From Nitrospirota bacterium (lineage in GTDB: Bacteria; NPL-UPA2; JAADIA01), in the NCBI GenBank assembly GCA_013151555.1, contig JAADIA010000039.1:1-23998 (forward strand): a DNA stretch of 23,998 nucleotides, in the 5' to 3' direction. The translations under genes and the position numbers were made by a program. Each line of letters starts with the position of its first letter. Position 1 is the stretch's first letter. The notes beneath the pieces are model-generated. The model was given only the letters and a program-made list of their open reading frames with translations. It made no database searches and was not told where the DNA came from. Positions 15,434 to 21,952 of the stretch are shown piece by piece.

Positions 15434-15440
15434 AAGCCAA

Positions 15441-15653
15441 ATGAGAATACTATTATATTTTATTAAAATCATTTTTTTTTACCTCTTCTTGCGTTTCCTC
15501 TTTAAAGCTGTTTTTTCCTTTATTCGGCTTGCGCGCAGGAAGCCGAATAAATATGAGAAAGAAACGGTCCTCAATAAAGAGTATCAAGAGACAGAAAAAA
15601 AGGAATTTGATGATAAAGACATTGTAGATGCTGAATTTGAAGAAATAGAATAA
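15441..15653 (+). CDS. Small single-pass membrane protein, 70 residues
   Basis: Unnamed small protein. Residues 1-29 (MRILLYFIKIIFFYLFLRFL and on) form one very hydrophobic helix. It is followed by basic residues (RLARRKPNKYEK), which favour an N-out/C-in orientation, then an acidic tail ending DIVDAEFEEIE. Small proteins with a membrane helix and a terminal DAEFEE-like tail occur widely in uncultivated bacteria, but I know no function. The open frame extends upstream to 15354, but that part overlaps a perfect -10 box, so the ATG at 15441 is preferred. The region is clearly more AT-rich than its neighbours. It sits alone on the plus strand between the secreted-protein operon and comEC. Confidence 0.7.
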   Translation: MRILLYFIKIIFFYLFLRFLFKAVFSFIRLARRKPNKYEKETVLNKEYQETEKKEFDDKDIVDAEFEEIE

Positions 15654-15682
15654 TTCCCGGAACCTGTTCAGGCAATATCCCC

Positions 15683-16561
15683 TCATTTCATGGTTCTCAC
15701 CCGGAAACGCCCCTTCCCGCTGGTTACAATGATGGCGCCCTGTCTATCGGTACGATAAACCCGCACTCCCCTTTCCTTATACCTTTGGAGAACCTGAAGG
15801 GAAGGATGGTGAAAAGGATTTTTCTTTCCCACCGAGATGACTGCTACCCGGGGATTAACCAGGTCCAGGAAGTCCGGGCTGCTTGAGGTACGACTCCCAT
15901 GATGGGGAACTTTTATAATAGTGCTTTCAAGATAAGGACCATAGCGGAGAAGTTGCTCTTCTGCTTCTCTCTCGATGTCACCGGTAAAAAGAAGGCTCAC
16001 GCCCTCATAGATTATCTTTATAACCACAGAATTGTTATTGATATCCGACCCCGTTCCCTCTAAAAGATTAGGAGGAGGACTGAGAGCAAAAATCTTGACT
16101 CCTTTAAATCCCTTTATTTTCTCCCCCGCCCTGATTATCCGATAAGGTATCCTCTTCTCCTCAATCAACTTCAGAAATTCCTCGTAGGAGAAAGATGTAT
16201 GAACCTGCCCGCTATCCAGCACCAAGCCTACCGGGAAACTTTTAAGAACCGTAATCAATCCCCCCCCATGATCTTCATGGGGATGAGTAAGCAGGAGAAT
16301 ATTTATCCGTCTCACTCCCTGCCGACGCAGATAAGCCACTATCTTCTTTCCCTTATCATATCTTCCTCCCACCCCTCCGTCAATGAGCATATTTCCTCCG
16401 TAAGGGAACTGCAGGAAGGCAGAATCCCCCTGGCCGACATCAAGAAAGGTTGCCCTGAGAAGATGCGTAGGGTTATAGAAGACAGCCGTCCAGATGAGAA
16501 TAGCCAGGATCAAAAGAAGCAGGATGAGAATCTTACTTCTTGTCAAAGGAACCTTTAGCAT
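15683..16561 (-). CDS. ComEC C-terminal metallo-beta-lactamase part as a separate ORF
   Basis: 292 residues: a short basic stretch and one membrane helix (about 11-28), then a metallo-beta-lactamase-fold hydrolase with LDVGQGDSAFLQ, NMLIDGG, the metal motif LLTHPHEDHGGG, LFTGDIE and VPHHGSRTSS. In full-length ComEC proteins this domain follows the channel and is thought to degrade the non-transported DNA strand. Here it begins 29 bp before the end of the channel ORF, in another frame. AGGAG lies 9 nt before its ATG, so independent or coupled initiation is plausible and the split need not be a defect. Together the two ORFs add up to about 819 residues, normal for intact ComEC. The alternative is a single gene broken by a frameshift. 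Confidence 0.9.
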   Translation of the reverse strand: MLKVPLTRSKILILLLLILAILIWTAVFYNPTHLLRATFLDVGQGDSAFLQFPYGGNMLIDGGVGGRYDKGKKIVAYLRRQGVRRINILLLTHPHEDHGGGLITVLKSFPVGLVLDSGQVHTSFSYEEFLKLIEEKRIPYRIIRAGEKIKGFKGVKIFALSPPPNLLEGTGSDINNNSVVIKIIYEGVSLLFTGDIEREAEEQLLRYGPYLESTIIKVPHHGSRTSSSPDFLDLVNPRVAVISVGKKNPFHHPSLQVLQRYKERGVRVYRTDRQGAIIVTSGKGRFRVRTMK

Positions 16562-18116
16562 AAACCGCTACTCCTATTACCAGATAATATCCCAGCACTA
16601 CCGCCAGGCGAGGGCGGCCCACATACGTAAAAGAGAAGGGAAGATGAGAGAGAAAATCGGCGGATTTAACAACTACCGTGAGGACAATTCCATTAGCCGC
16701 TCCGAATAATTTCGCCAGAGGAAGGGACACAAGCCCGGACAGGCAGGTAGAAAATCCCAGGGCCACGACTAACCCCAGGAGAGGAACGATAAGGAAATTA
16801 GCCGCCAGAGCTATGGGAGAAAAGATGCTATAATAATAAGCAACCAAAGGAATAATCCCCACCTGGGCAGCCAGGATGGCGGAAAAGGACTTTAAAAGAT
16901 AGCGCTTGAAAGTTCCGCCCGGGGGTTCTTTCAAGAAGAACGCATCTATCCGGGGAGCCAGAGAAATTATCGCCAGAACCGCAGCAAAGGATAACTGGAA
17001 TCCGGCATCAAAGAGCTCCAGGGGATTAAAGGCTAAGATAACCAGAGCCGCGAGCGAGAGACTATTGAATAAATCGCTCTCCCGGTTGATAATCATTCCG
17101 CTCAACACGATCCCGGCCACAATCGAGGCCCGAATTACCGGGGGACGACCTCCGGTAATCAAGGCATAGGTAACGAGGATAACTATCGTAAATATCGCCC
17201 TGACCTTCCCGGGAATACGGACAGCCCGAAAGAGCACGAAGAAGATAACCACCACCAAACCTACATGCAGACCGGAGATGGCCAGGATATGTACCGTCCC
17301 CGTCCGGGTAAAGGTTTCCTGCAAATCCTCAGGGATACCCCAGCGTTCCCCCAGCAGTATCCCCTTCAGCAAAACCGTCTGCGGATACTCCATGGTCTCT
17401 TCAATTACCCCCTTCATTCTCTCCTTAATGCTCAGAGCCATGCGAACGAAAGGATTCACCCGTCCCGTTCCCAGCACCTCAATCTGTCCCGGAAAGTGAA
17501 CACTTGCTACCGCATAAATACCTTTCCGGACCAGGTAACGGCGGTAATCGAACTCCCGGGGATTCTCGGGCAAAGGAGGTTTCCTGAGGGAAGCTCCGAC
17601 AATCCTTATTCTCTCTCCGTAGTCACCAGGGGCACCTTCCCCCCGAACGGAGATCTGCACCAACCCCTTCACCTGCTCCCATTTCTCTTTCTTCTTAATC
17701 CTCTCCGCCCTGAGAATAAGAATAGTTCTCTCCTCTAATTCTTGTTCCTCACCTGTTATCTCCCTCCCCTCTGCCAGCGGGACTACCTCAACTCTCACCT
17801 CGGGGTCTTTTACAACCGTCCCCTCCAGGCTGACCCGCTCCGTTTCCTCCCCCCGGAGAAAATTAGCGATATGATAAGGGGAGGTAGGATTAGCTTTCAG
17901 GGAATAAGCCAGCATGCCCAGGAGCAGGAGAGAGATGTAGATCAGGAGATTACTAAGTTTAAGCTTCCCTTTAAGGAAGAAAAAAGCAGCAGTGAGAAAA
18001 AGGAGAACCAGAGGAAAGTATAGATAAGGAAGATGAGAAGAGGTAATACCCAGACCCCAGCCAAGAAAGATACCAGCTATGTAAAACAGACAAAGTCCCA
18101 CCAGCGGTCTGTGCAT
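16533..18116 (-). CDS. comEC: ComEC/Rec2-type DNA uptake channel, N-terminal and competence domains
   Basis: Membrane channel for transformation, carrying single-stranded DNA across the inner membrane. The 527-residue ORF starts with three membrane helices and a DUF4131-type OB-like domain (about 90-215), then the competence domain with the hallmark TVHILAISGLHVGL, GGRPPVIRASIVAG and NPLELFDAGFQLSFAA, and about eight further helices. It ends in the linker helix just before where the beta-lactamase domain starts in intact ComEC. That domain is in the overlapping downstream ORF. A -10-like TATATT ends 6 nt before the ATG with no Shine-Dalgarno, suggesting a leaderless start. No other competence genes are nearby, so an active uptake system cannot be inferred from this window alone. 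Confidence 0.93.
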   Translation of the reverse strand: MHRPLVGLCLFYIAGIFLGWGLGITSSHLPYLYFPLVLLFLTAAFFFLKGKLKLSNLLIYISLLLLGMLAYSLKANPTSPYHIANFLRGEETERVSLEGTVVKDPEVRVEVVPLAEGREITGEEQELEERTILILRAERIKKKEKWEQVKGLVQISVRGEGAPGDYGERIRIVGASLRKPPLPENPREFDYRRYLVRKGIYAVASVHFPGQIEVLGTGRVNPFVRMALSIKERMKGVIEETMEYPQTVLLKGILLGERWGIPEDLQETFTRTGTVHILAISGLHVGLVVVIFFVLFRAVRIPGKVRAIFTIVILVTYALITGGRPPVIRASIVAGIVLSGMIINRESDLFNSLSLAALVILAFNPLELFDAGFQLSFAAVLAIISLAPRIDAFFLKEPPGGTFKRYLLKSFSAILAAQVGIIPLVAYYYSIFSPIALAANFLIVPLLGLVVALGFSTCLSGLVSLPLAKLFGAANGIVLTVVVKSADFLSHLPFSFTYVGRPRLAVVLGYYLVIGVAVYAKGSFDKK

Positions 18117-18122
18117 ACAAAC

Positions 18123-18152
18123 AATATATCACAGCAACTCGCCAGAGAGCAA
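18123..18152 (-). promoter_or_regulatory. Putative promoter of comEC
   Basis: Minus strand TTGCTC (18152-18147), 18-nt spacer, TATATT (18128-18123). The start codon follows 6 nt later. The -10 is good and the -35 matches only TTG. Confidence 0.35.
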
Positions 18153-18201
18153 TAAAAAAGGCTCCTCCCCCATCCCCTCCGAGAAGAAATCACTACTTAT
18201 T

Positions 18202-18241
18202 AAAAAAAGGGGACAGGCTACTTTACAGGCTACTTTAAAAT
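18202..18241. repeat. GGGGACAGGCTACTTT repeat, left copy
   Basis: Seven A's, then GGGGACAGGCTACTTT, in which ACAGGCTACTTT (18213-18224) is repeated directly at 18225-18236 and followed by AAAAT. The same unit, GGGGACAGGCTACTTTAAAA, returns at 19708-19727 in the same orientation, so the DUF2089-PspC pair lies between them. Similar AAAGGGGACAG elements are known to me as REP-like sequences near Y1-type transposases; none is seen here. Confidence 0.85.
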
Positions 18242-18267
18242 AATTATTAAATTTCTTTATTTAGAGC

Positions 18268-18296
18268 TTGACAAACTTTAGGCTATATGGTAAATA
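18268..18296 (+). promoter_or_regulatory. Putative promoter of the DUF2089-PspC operon
   Basis: Perfect TTGACA (18268-18273), 17-nt spacer, TAAATA (18291-18296), in an AT-rich stretch. Overlapping TATATG and TAATAT make the exact -10 uncertain. It gives a leader of about 40 nt that includes AAGGAAGG before the ATG. Confidence 0.45.
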
Positions 18297-18344
18297 TTAA
18301 TATAGAAGTTAAGATAATTAATCTGAATTGAAGGAAGGGTGAAG

Positions 18345-18710
18345 ATGAAGAATCTATTCATAGGCAACATTTGTCCGGCATGTGGGAGTATTCTGAAAAT
18401 CGTGCGCTTGCAGTGTAAAAACTGTAGTACCACAATTGAGGGTGAGTTCAGCACTCCTCTCTTGGCCCGACTCAACTCTGAACAGCAAAGATTTGTTCAA
18501 GTATTTATAAAGGCAAGGGGAAGTATAAAAGAAGTAGAGAAAGAGTTAGGGGTTTCTTACCCCACGGTATGCAAGAAACTGGATGAAATAGGCAAGATTC
18601 TAGGCTATGCGCCCGAGAATGTGGAGAAGCGCGAGAAAGAGATTCTTGAGGCAATCGAAAAGGGTAAGATTTCTGCAGAGCAAGGGGCAAATCTGTTAAA
18701 AGAGCTATAG
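18345..18710 (+). CDS. DUF2089 zinc-ribbon/HTH protein, probable regulator
   Basis: 121 residues matching the DUF2089 pattern. The zinc ribbon has C10 and C13 (CPACGS) and C24 and C27 (LQCKNC), then TTIEGEFSTPLLARLNSEQ. A helix-turn-helix region (about 45-88) contains ARGSIKEVEKELGVSYPTVC and ends KILGYAP. This suggests a DNA-binding regulator, though the family is not well characterised. The tail EAIEKGKISAEQGANLLKEL is a short SHOCT-like helix pair that is echoed in the next protein. The ATG at 18345 is preferred to a GTG two codons earlier because AAGGAAGG is 6 nt upstream. It is 9 bp from the PspC gene, so it probably controls or senses with it in envelope stress. Confidence 0.85.
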   Translation: MKNLFIGNICPACGSILKIVRLQCKNCSTTIEGEFSTPLLARLNSEQQRFVQVFIKARGSIKEVEKELGVSYPTVCKKLDEIGKILGYAPENVEKREKEILEAIEKGKISAEQGANLLKEL

Positions 18711-18719
18711 GGGGAGACT

Positions 18720-19706
18720 ATGCAGGCAAGGATGGATTTATTTCCGATAGCAATACTGTTGCTTATACCAGTAGCAGTGATAGCAACACTCTTGATTGTT
18801 ACCGTATGTATCGTTTTGGCTGTTTTGAGAAAAAGACAGGGTAATGGGCAACGGCCGTATCGTTATGAGCCCATCCCGGGCTCTGTCCAGAAAGAGATTC
18901 TTGAGACACTCGGCAAATTAAATTCCGGCCAAATAGTTCTTGACCAAGCTTCCAGAATAACGCGGAACAGATTAGGAGATATAAGCGGCATTGACAACGT
19001 TCTGAAAATGGTTGGGGATGGAAAAATATCCTCTGAGGAAGGCTTGAATCTCATTAATGCCTTAGCGGAAGGGAAAAGGAAGGTTAAAGAACAATTTGGT
19101 GGGTTCGTGGCGGAAGCGGAACCATCTCTATCTGAGGCAAAGCCGAAGAAGTTATATCGTTCAAAAAGGTCCAGGTACATAGCGGGAATATGTGGTGGAA
19201 TTGCAGAATATTTTGGTCAAGACGCAGTCATTATACGGCTTTTGTTTGTCGCCTTAGCTCTTATTACCGGGGGAATAGGAATTCTCTTCTATTTAGTCTG
19301 TTGGATAGTTATCCCGGATGAAAGCAAGATGCGAAAAAGCGAAACTTCCGGGAAGGAAAAGAGCGAAAAGCGTCACGGGGTCCTGGCTCTCACTTTCAGC
19401 CTCAGTGGTATTGCGATTGCCACCATAATAACTGTCGGGATACATAAGGCATGGATCGCTATGGCAGCATCCGTCAATATAACTCTTAATCCTTTTTACT
19501 TTATTATCGGGATGCGCAAGTCATGGATCGCTATAGCAGCATCCTACTTAGTCTTTCTTGCCTTCCAAATCACGGCGTTAGTGCTCGGAATCGTTTCCCG
19601 TAAGGAATTACTCGGCAAGATCGTCTCAATCATATCTGCAGTCCTTCTTCTGGGCACGGTCTTGGCTCTGCCCTTGCTAATTGCAGGATTGTCGTTTAAG
19701 GGATAA
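18720..19706 (+). CDS. PspC-domain membrane protein
   Basis: Inner-membrane protein with a PspC domain, a family tied to phage-shock/envelope stress responses. Residues about 8-36 form the first membrane helix. Cytoplasmic residues about 40-135 include VGDGKISSEEGLNLINAL, similar to the tail of the upstream DUF2089 protein. The PspC domain (about 140-202) reads KLYRSKRSRYIAGICGGIAE then YFGQDAVIIRLLFVA and a helix ending VIPDE. Three or so further helices follow. Within them a 24-codon in-frame duplication gives HKAWIAMAAS and RKSWIAIAAS. The ATG has GGGGGAG 4-5 nt upstream. Its stop codon overlaps the right GGGGACAGGCTACTTT repeat. Base composition is more AT-rich than the flanking minus-strand genes. 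Confidence 0.85.
   Translation: MQARMDLFPIAILLLIPVAVIATLLIVTVCIVLAVLRKRQGNGQRPYRYEPIPGSVQKEILETLGKLNSGQIVLDQASRITRNRLGDISGIDNVLKMVGDGKISSEEGLNLINALAEGKRKVKEQFGGFVAEAEPSLSEAKPKKLYRSKRSRYIAGICGGIAEYFGQDAVIIRLLFVALALITGGIGILFYLVCWIVIPDESKMRKSETSGKEKSEKRHGVLALTFSLSGIAIATIITVGIHKAWIAMAASVNITLNPFYFIIGMRKSWIAIAASYLVFLAFQITALVLGIVSRKELLGKIVSIISAVLLLGTVLALPLLIAGLSFKG
19435..19544. repeat. 72-bp-spaced in-frame duplication inside the PspC gene
   Basis: 19435-19472 and 19507-19544 align over 38 bp at an offset of exactly 72 bp (24 codons). The last 23 bp (CATGGATCGCTAT then GCAGCATCC) differ by a single base. It doubles part of a membrane segment. Confidence 0.75.
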
Positions 19707-19751
19707 AGGGGACAGGCTACTTTAAAATTTCGCCCAAGGAGAAAGGGGACA
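19705..19751. repeat. GGGGACAGGCTACTTT repeat, right copy plus a partial copy
   Basis: AAAGGGGACAGGCTACTTT then AAAAT at 19705-19728 repeats the left copy at 18202-18241. It begins within the stop codon of the PspC gene. AAAGGGGACA recurs at 19742-19751 as a partial third copy. The 67-bp gap to the convergent flavoprotein gene is essentially made of these. Confidence 0.85.
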
Positions 19752-19773
19752 ACAGCACCATTTTTGTTTAGTA

Positions 19774-20862
19774 TTACACCTTATCCAGTTCTTCCGTCGC
19801 TTCACTAACAATACTATTCATTAACTCTTCTACGGATACAATCTTTTTCATTTTTGAAACATTGCTCCCGGCAAAGACAACCGCGTTATCTAAATTACCG
19901 ATTACCGCATTAAATAAGGCTTTGGCTATGCAATAAGGGGCAGTCTTAGGATCACAGGTTTTAATACATCGATAATTACATTTAACCGGCACTTTTTCAC
20001 CATGCATTACTTTATCAATAAGCTTAGTCATTATTGCTCTTCCCGGCATGCCAACGGGACTCTTTATAATAACAATATCCTCTTCCCGGGCAGCGAGATA
20101 CAGTTGCTTGAATTCATCTGCTACGGGGCACTCAAAGGTAGTAACAAATCGAGTCGCTATTTGCACACCCTTTGCTCCCAACCTAAGAAACCTGGCAACA
20201 TCTTTCCCGTCAAATATCCCTCCTGCTGCTATAATCGGCATATTTATGCCCAATCTTTTTTCGTATTCTTTAACCACTTTCAAAACATCTACTACTAAAT
20301 TCTCAAGCATATCCTCTTTATGCGGTTCCAAATCTTCAAACTTAAAACCTAAATGTCCCCCGGCAAGTGGGCCTTCTACAATAATTGCGTCTGGCAAACG
20401 ATTATAGCGTTTCTTCCAAACCTTGATTATAATATCAGCCGCCCTCGGTGACGAAACAATTGGTACTAGCCTTATTGAGCTACCATCGGCAAACTCCGGT
20501 AACTTTAAAGGTAAACCAGCTCCCGAAACGATGAAATCCGCTTTCTCTCTCACAGCAGTCCGGGCCAAATCCTCATAATTGTTCAAAGCTACCATTATAT
20601 TTACACCGATAATGCCTTGAGTCAATTCCCTAGATTGCCGTATTTCTTCTTCAAGCCCTTCTCTGGAAGCTTTAACAAAATTCGTTTCATTCTCTTCGGT
20701 GCCACATCCAAGTCCCACACTCGCTATGGTTCCTGCTCCACCATGCTTTGCAACTGCACTGGCCAAAGAAGCCGTAGATACCTTAACTCCCATAGCACCT
20801 TGAATAATCGGTATTTTTATCTGTAAATCACCCACTATAAGCGGCTCTAGTCCATTAGACAC
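19774..20862 (-). CDS. Nitronate monooxygenase-like FMN enzyme (FabK/NPD family)
   Basis: TIM-barrel flavoprotein of the 2-nitropropane dioxygenase family, whose members oxidise nitronates or act as enoyl-ACP reductase II (FabK). The 362 residues show IPIIQGAMG (17-25), AKHGGAGTIASVG (38-50), GVNIMVA (86-92), EGPLAGGHLG with catalytic-type H170, IIAAGGI (210-216) and GAKGVQIATRF (229-239) for phosphate binding. Near the C-terminus are four close cysteines (C295, C299, C303, C311) in KCNYRCIKTCDPKTAPYC, seen in a subset of the family. The GTG start at 20862 has AGAGG 9 nt upstream. It stands alone, convergent with the PspC gene, so context gives no substrate. FabK-type activity cannot be excluded, but no fatty-acid genes are adjacent. 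Confidence 0.87.
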   Translation of the reverse strand: MSNGLEPLIVGDLQIKIPIIQGAMGVKVSTASLASAVAKHGGAGTIASVGLGCGTEENETNFVKASREGLEEEIRQSRELTQGIIGVNIMVALNNYEDLARTAVREKADFIVSGAGLPLKLPEFADGSSIRLVPIVSSPRAADIIIKVWKKRYNRLPDAIIVEGPLAGGHLGFKFEDLEPHKEDMLENLVVDVLKVVKEYEKRLGINMPIIAAGGIFDGKDVARFLRLGAKGVQIATRFVTTFECPVADEFKQLYLAAREEDIVIIKSPVGMPGRAIMTKLIDKVMHGEKVPVKCNYRCIKTCDPKTAPYCIAKALFNAVIGNLDNAVVFAGSNVSKMKKIVSVEELMNSIVSEATEELDKV

Positions 20863-21051
20863 AATAATTATCCTCTCTCAAATATATCTTCTATCTCTTT
20901 CTCCATAAAAAGTAATTTCGTTACCCACTGTCAGGACAATTGTACCTTCTGTCTGAAGGAATGTCAATAAACACGGGGAAAGGAAGGGGCGGGAAAGGAG
21001 AGGACAACGCCCTTTTTATTTTGCGGCTGATGGATAAGGAATTCTTTTTAT

Positions 21052-21185
21052 AACGAGGCGTTGCCCCGTTTTATTCATATTAAAACTTGAGCAGAGCGGG
21101 ATACCCCGCAAGCTTTAATTAAAACGCTAAGCGTTTGAATTATGCGGCCCTTCGGGTGGATTATTCACTGGGAAGTGAATAATCC
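21052..21185. repeat. Array of four hairpins between two minus-strand genes
   Basis: Within 134 bp there are four inverted repeats: AACGAGG/CCCCGTT (21052-21058, 21064-21070), GCGGG/CCCGC (21096-21100, 21105-21109), AAACGC/GCGTTT (21122-21127, 21131-21136, extended by AATT on both sides), and a perfect 12-bp stem GGATTATTCACT/AGTGAATAATCC (21158-21169, 21174-21185) with a 4-nt loop. The last contains the stop codon of the upstream gene. No U-run follows on the minus strand, so these are not typical terminators, though they could stabilise or end that transcript. The rest of the 20863-21160 gap shows no gene. Confidence 0.7.
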
Positions 21186-21925
21186 AGGTTAGGCAAGGTA
21201 TAATCGATGATGACATTTTCTGAACCGGCAATTATCTGTATCCCGGAGAATTTCTTTTCGAATTTATGTTTCATCTGCCGGCCGGGACTATCTGAGAGAA
21301 GTTCTTCTCGATAGAGATGTTTGTTCCAGAGAGAGACCCAACGCAATCCCGATTTCCGGAATCGCCAGAGGTCAATGCGTCTAATCATCTTTCCATGCAC
21401 CTTCTTTCCGGTAGGATTGTCGTAATAAACCTTATCCCGGACTTGCTCAACGAGGACACCGGCATACTTTTCGTCTCCGGACAGACGGAGAATTTTCTTC
21501 TTGTTGAAAAAAGGCTCTACCGATTTTATTCTCAGTCCTATCTCTTTCCTGTCCGCAACCGTCAGCTTCTTGCCTGAGCGCCAGGGAACGGATAGCCGGA
21601 GCCCTTCAACGAGATACTTCTCCGTCTTGAGAATGAGGTCATAGCTGCCCTCAGGTAAATCCTTAATGACATATTCTCCGGTCCAGACATCGATGCTGCC
21701 TGCGTATTTCCTGTTTTCCTCCCGGTTAAAGGCCATTATGGAGATAGCTTTTCCGGCAGCTCTCATCTTTCCCGAGATACTTCCCTTTCCCAGGGGAACA
21801 TCATCTCCCCGCACGAGTATCAGTCCACTGATGAAAAACAGAAGCCAGAGAACAGCACCCAAGGAACGGAAAACAGAGAGTATCTGAATTCTGGCACCTA
21901 TGATTTGTTTTCTACCTTCTGGCAT
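21161..21925 (-). CDS. Exported protein with Ig-like/carboxypeptidase-regulatory domain, function unknown
   Basis: 254 residues. A basic N-terminus is followed by one hydrophobic segment (about 19-38, LGAVLWLLFFISGLILVRG) acting as signal or anchor. Residues about 45-115 resemble a carboxypeptidase regulatory-like (CarboxypepD_reg/Ig) fold, with GSISGKMRAAGKAISIMAF and GEYVIKDLPEGSYDLILKTE. The remainder is charged and beta-rich (for example RRIDLWRFRKSGLRWVSLWN) with no recognised motif. The ATG at 21925 lies inside a CAGAAGACAGAGG-type repeat that fills the 27-bp gap to the preceding gene. The first five or six codons therefore come from the repeat, and the true start may be a few codons further in. 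It is probably co-transcribed with the PA14/PKD/TPR gene and may partner it at the cell surface. The C-terminal codons lie in a perfect hairpin. Confidence 0.65.
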   Translation of the reverse strand: MPEGRKQIIGARIQILSVFRSLGAVLWLLFFISGLILVRGDDVPLGKGSISGKMRAAGKAISIMAFNREENRKYAGSIDVWTGEYVIKDLPEGSYDLILKTEKYLVEGLRLSVPWRSGKKLTVADRKEIGLRIKSVEPFFNKKKILRLSGDEKYAGVLVEQVRDKVYYDNPTGKKVHGKMIRRIDLWRFRKSGLRWVSLWNKHLYREELLSDSPGRQMKHKFEKKFSGIQIIAGSENVIIDYTLPNLDYSLPSE

Positions 21926-21952
21926 CTGTCTTCTGACCTCTGTCTTCTGTCC
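21911..21952. repeat. 7-nt-period repeat covering a gene start
   Basis: Plus strand CTTCTGG, CATCTGTCTTCTGACC, TCTGTCTTCTGTCC. Same unit type as 10199-10287 and 795-826. It fills the junction between two minus-strand genes and supplies the ATG of the downstream one. Confidence 0.65.

Noticed and set aside
15354-15440. Upstream extension of the small membrane protein
   Set aside because: The segment contains a good -35/-10 promoter and encodes a polar stretch ahead of the membrane helix, so translation probably starts at 15441.
18145-18180. Possible terminator, GGAGGAGCC followed by TTTTTT on the minus strand
   Set aside because: No complementary 5' arm exists on the same strand, and it lies upstream of comEC rather than after a gene.
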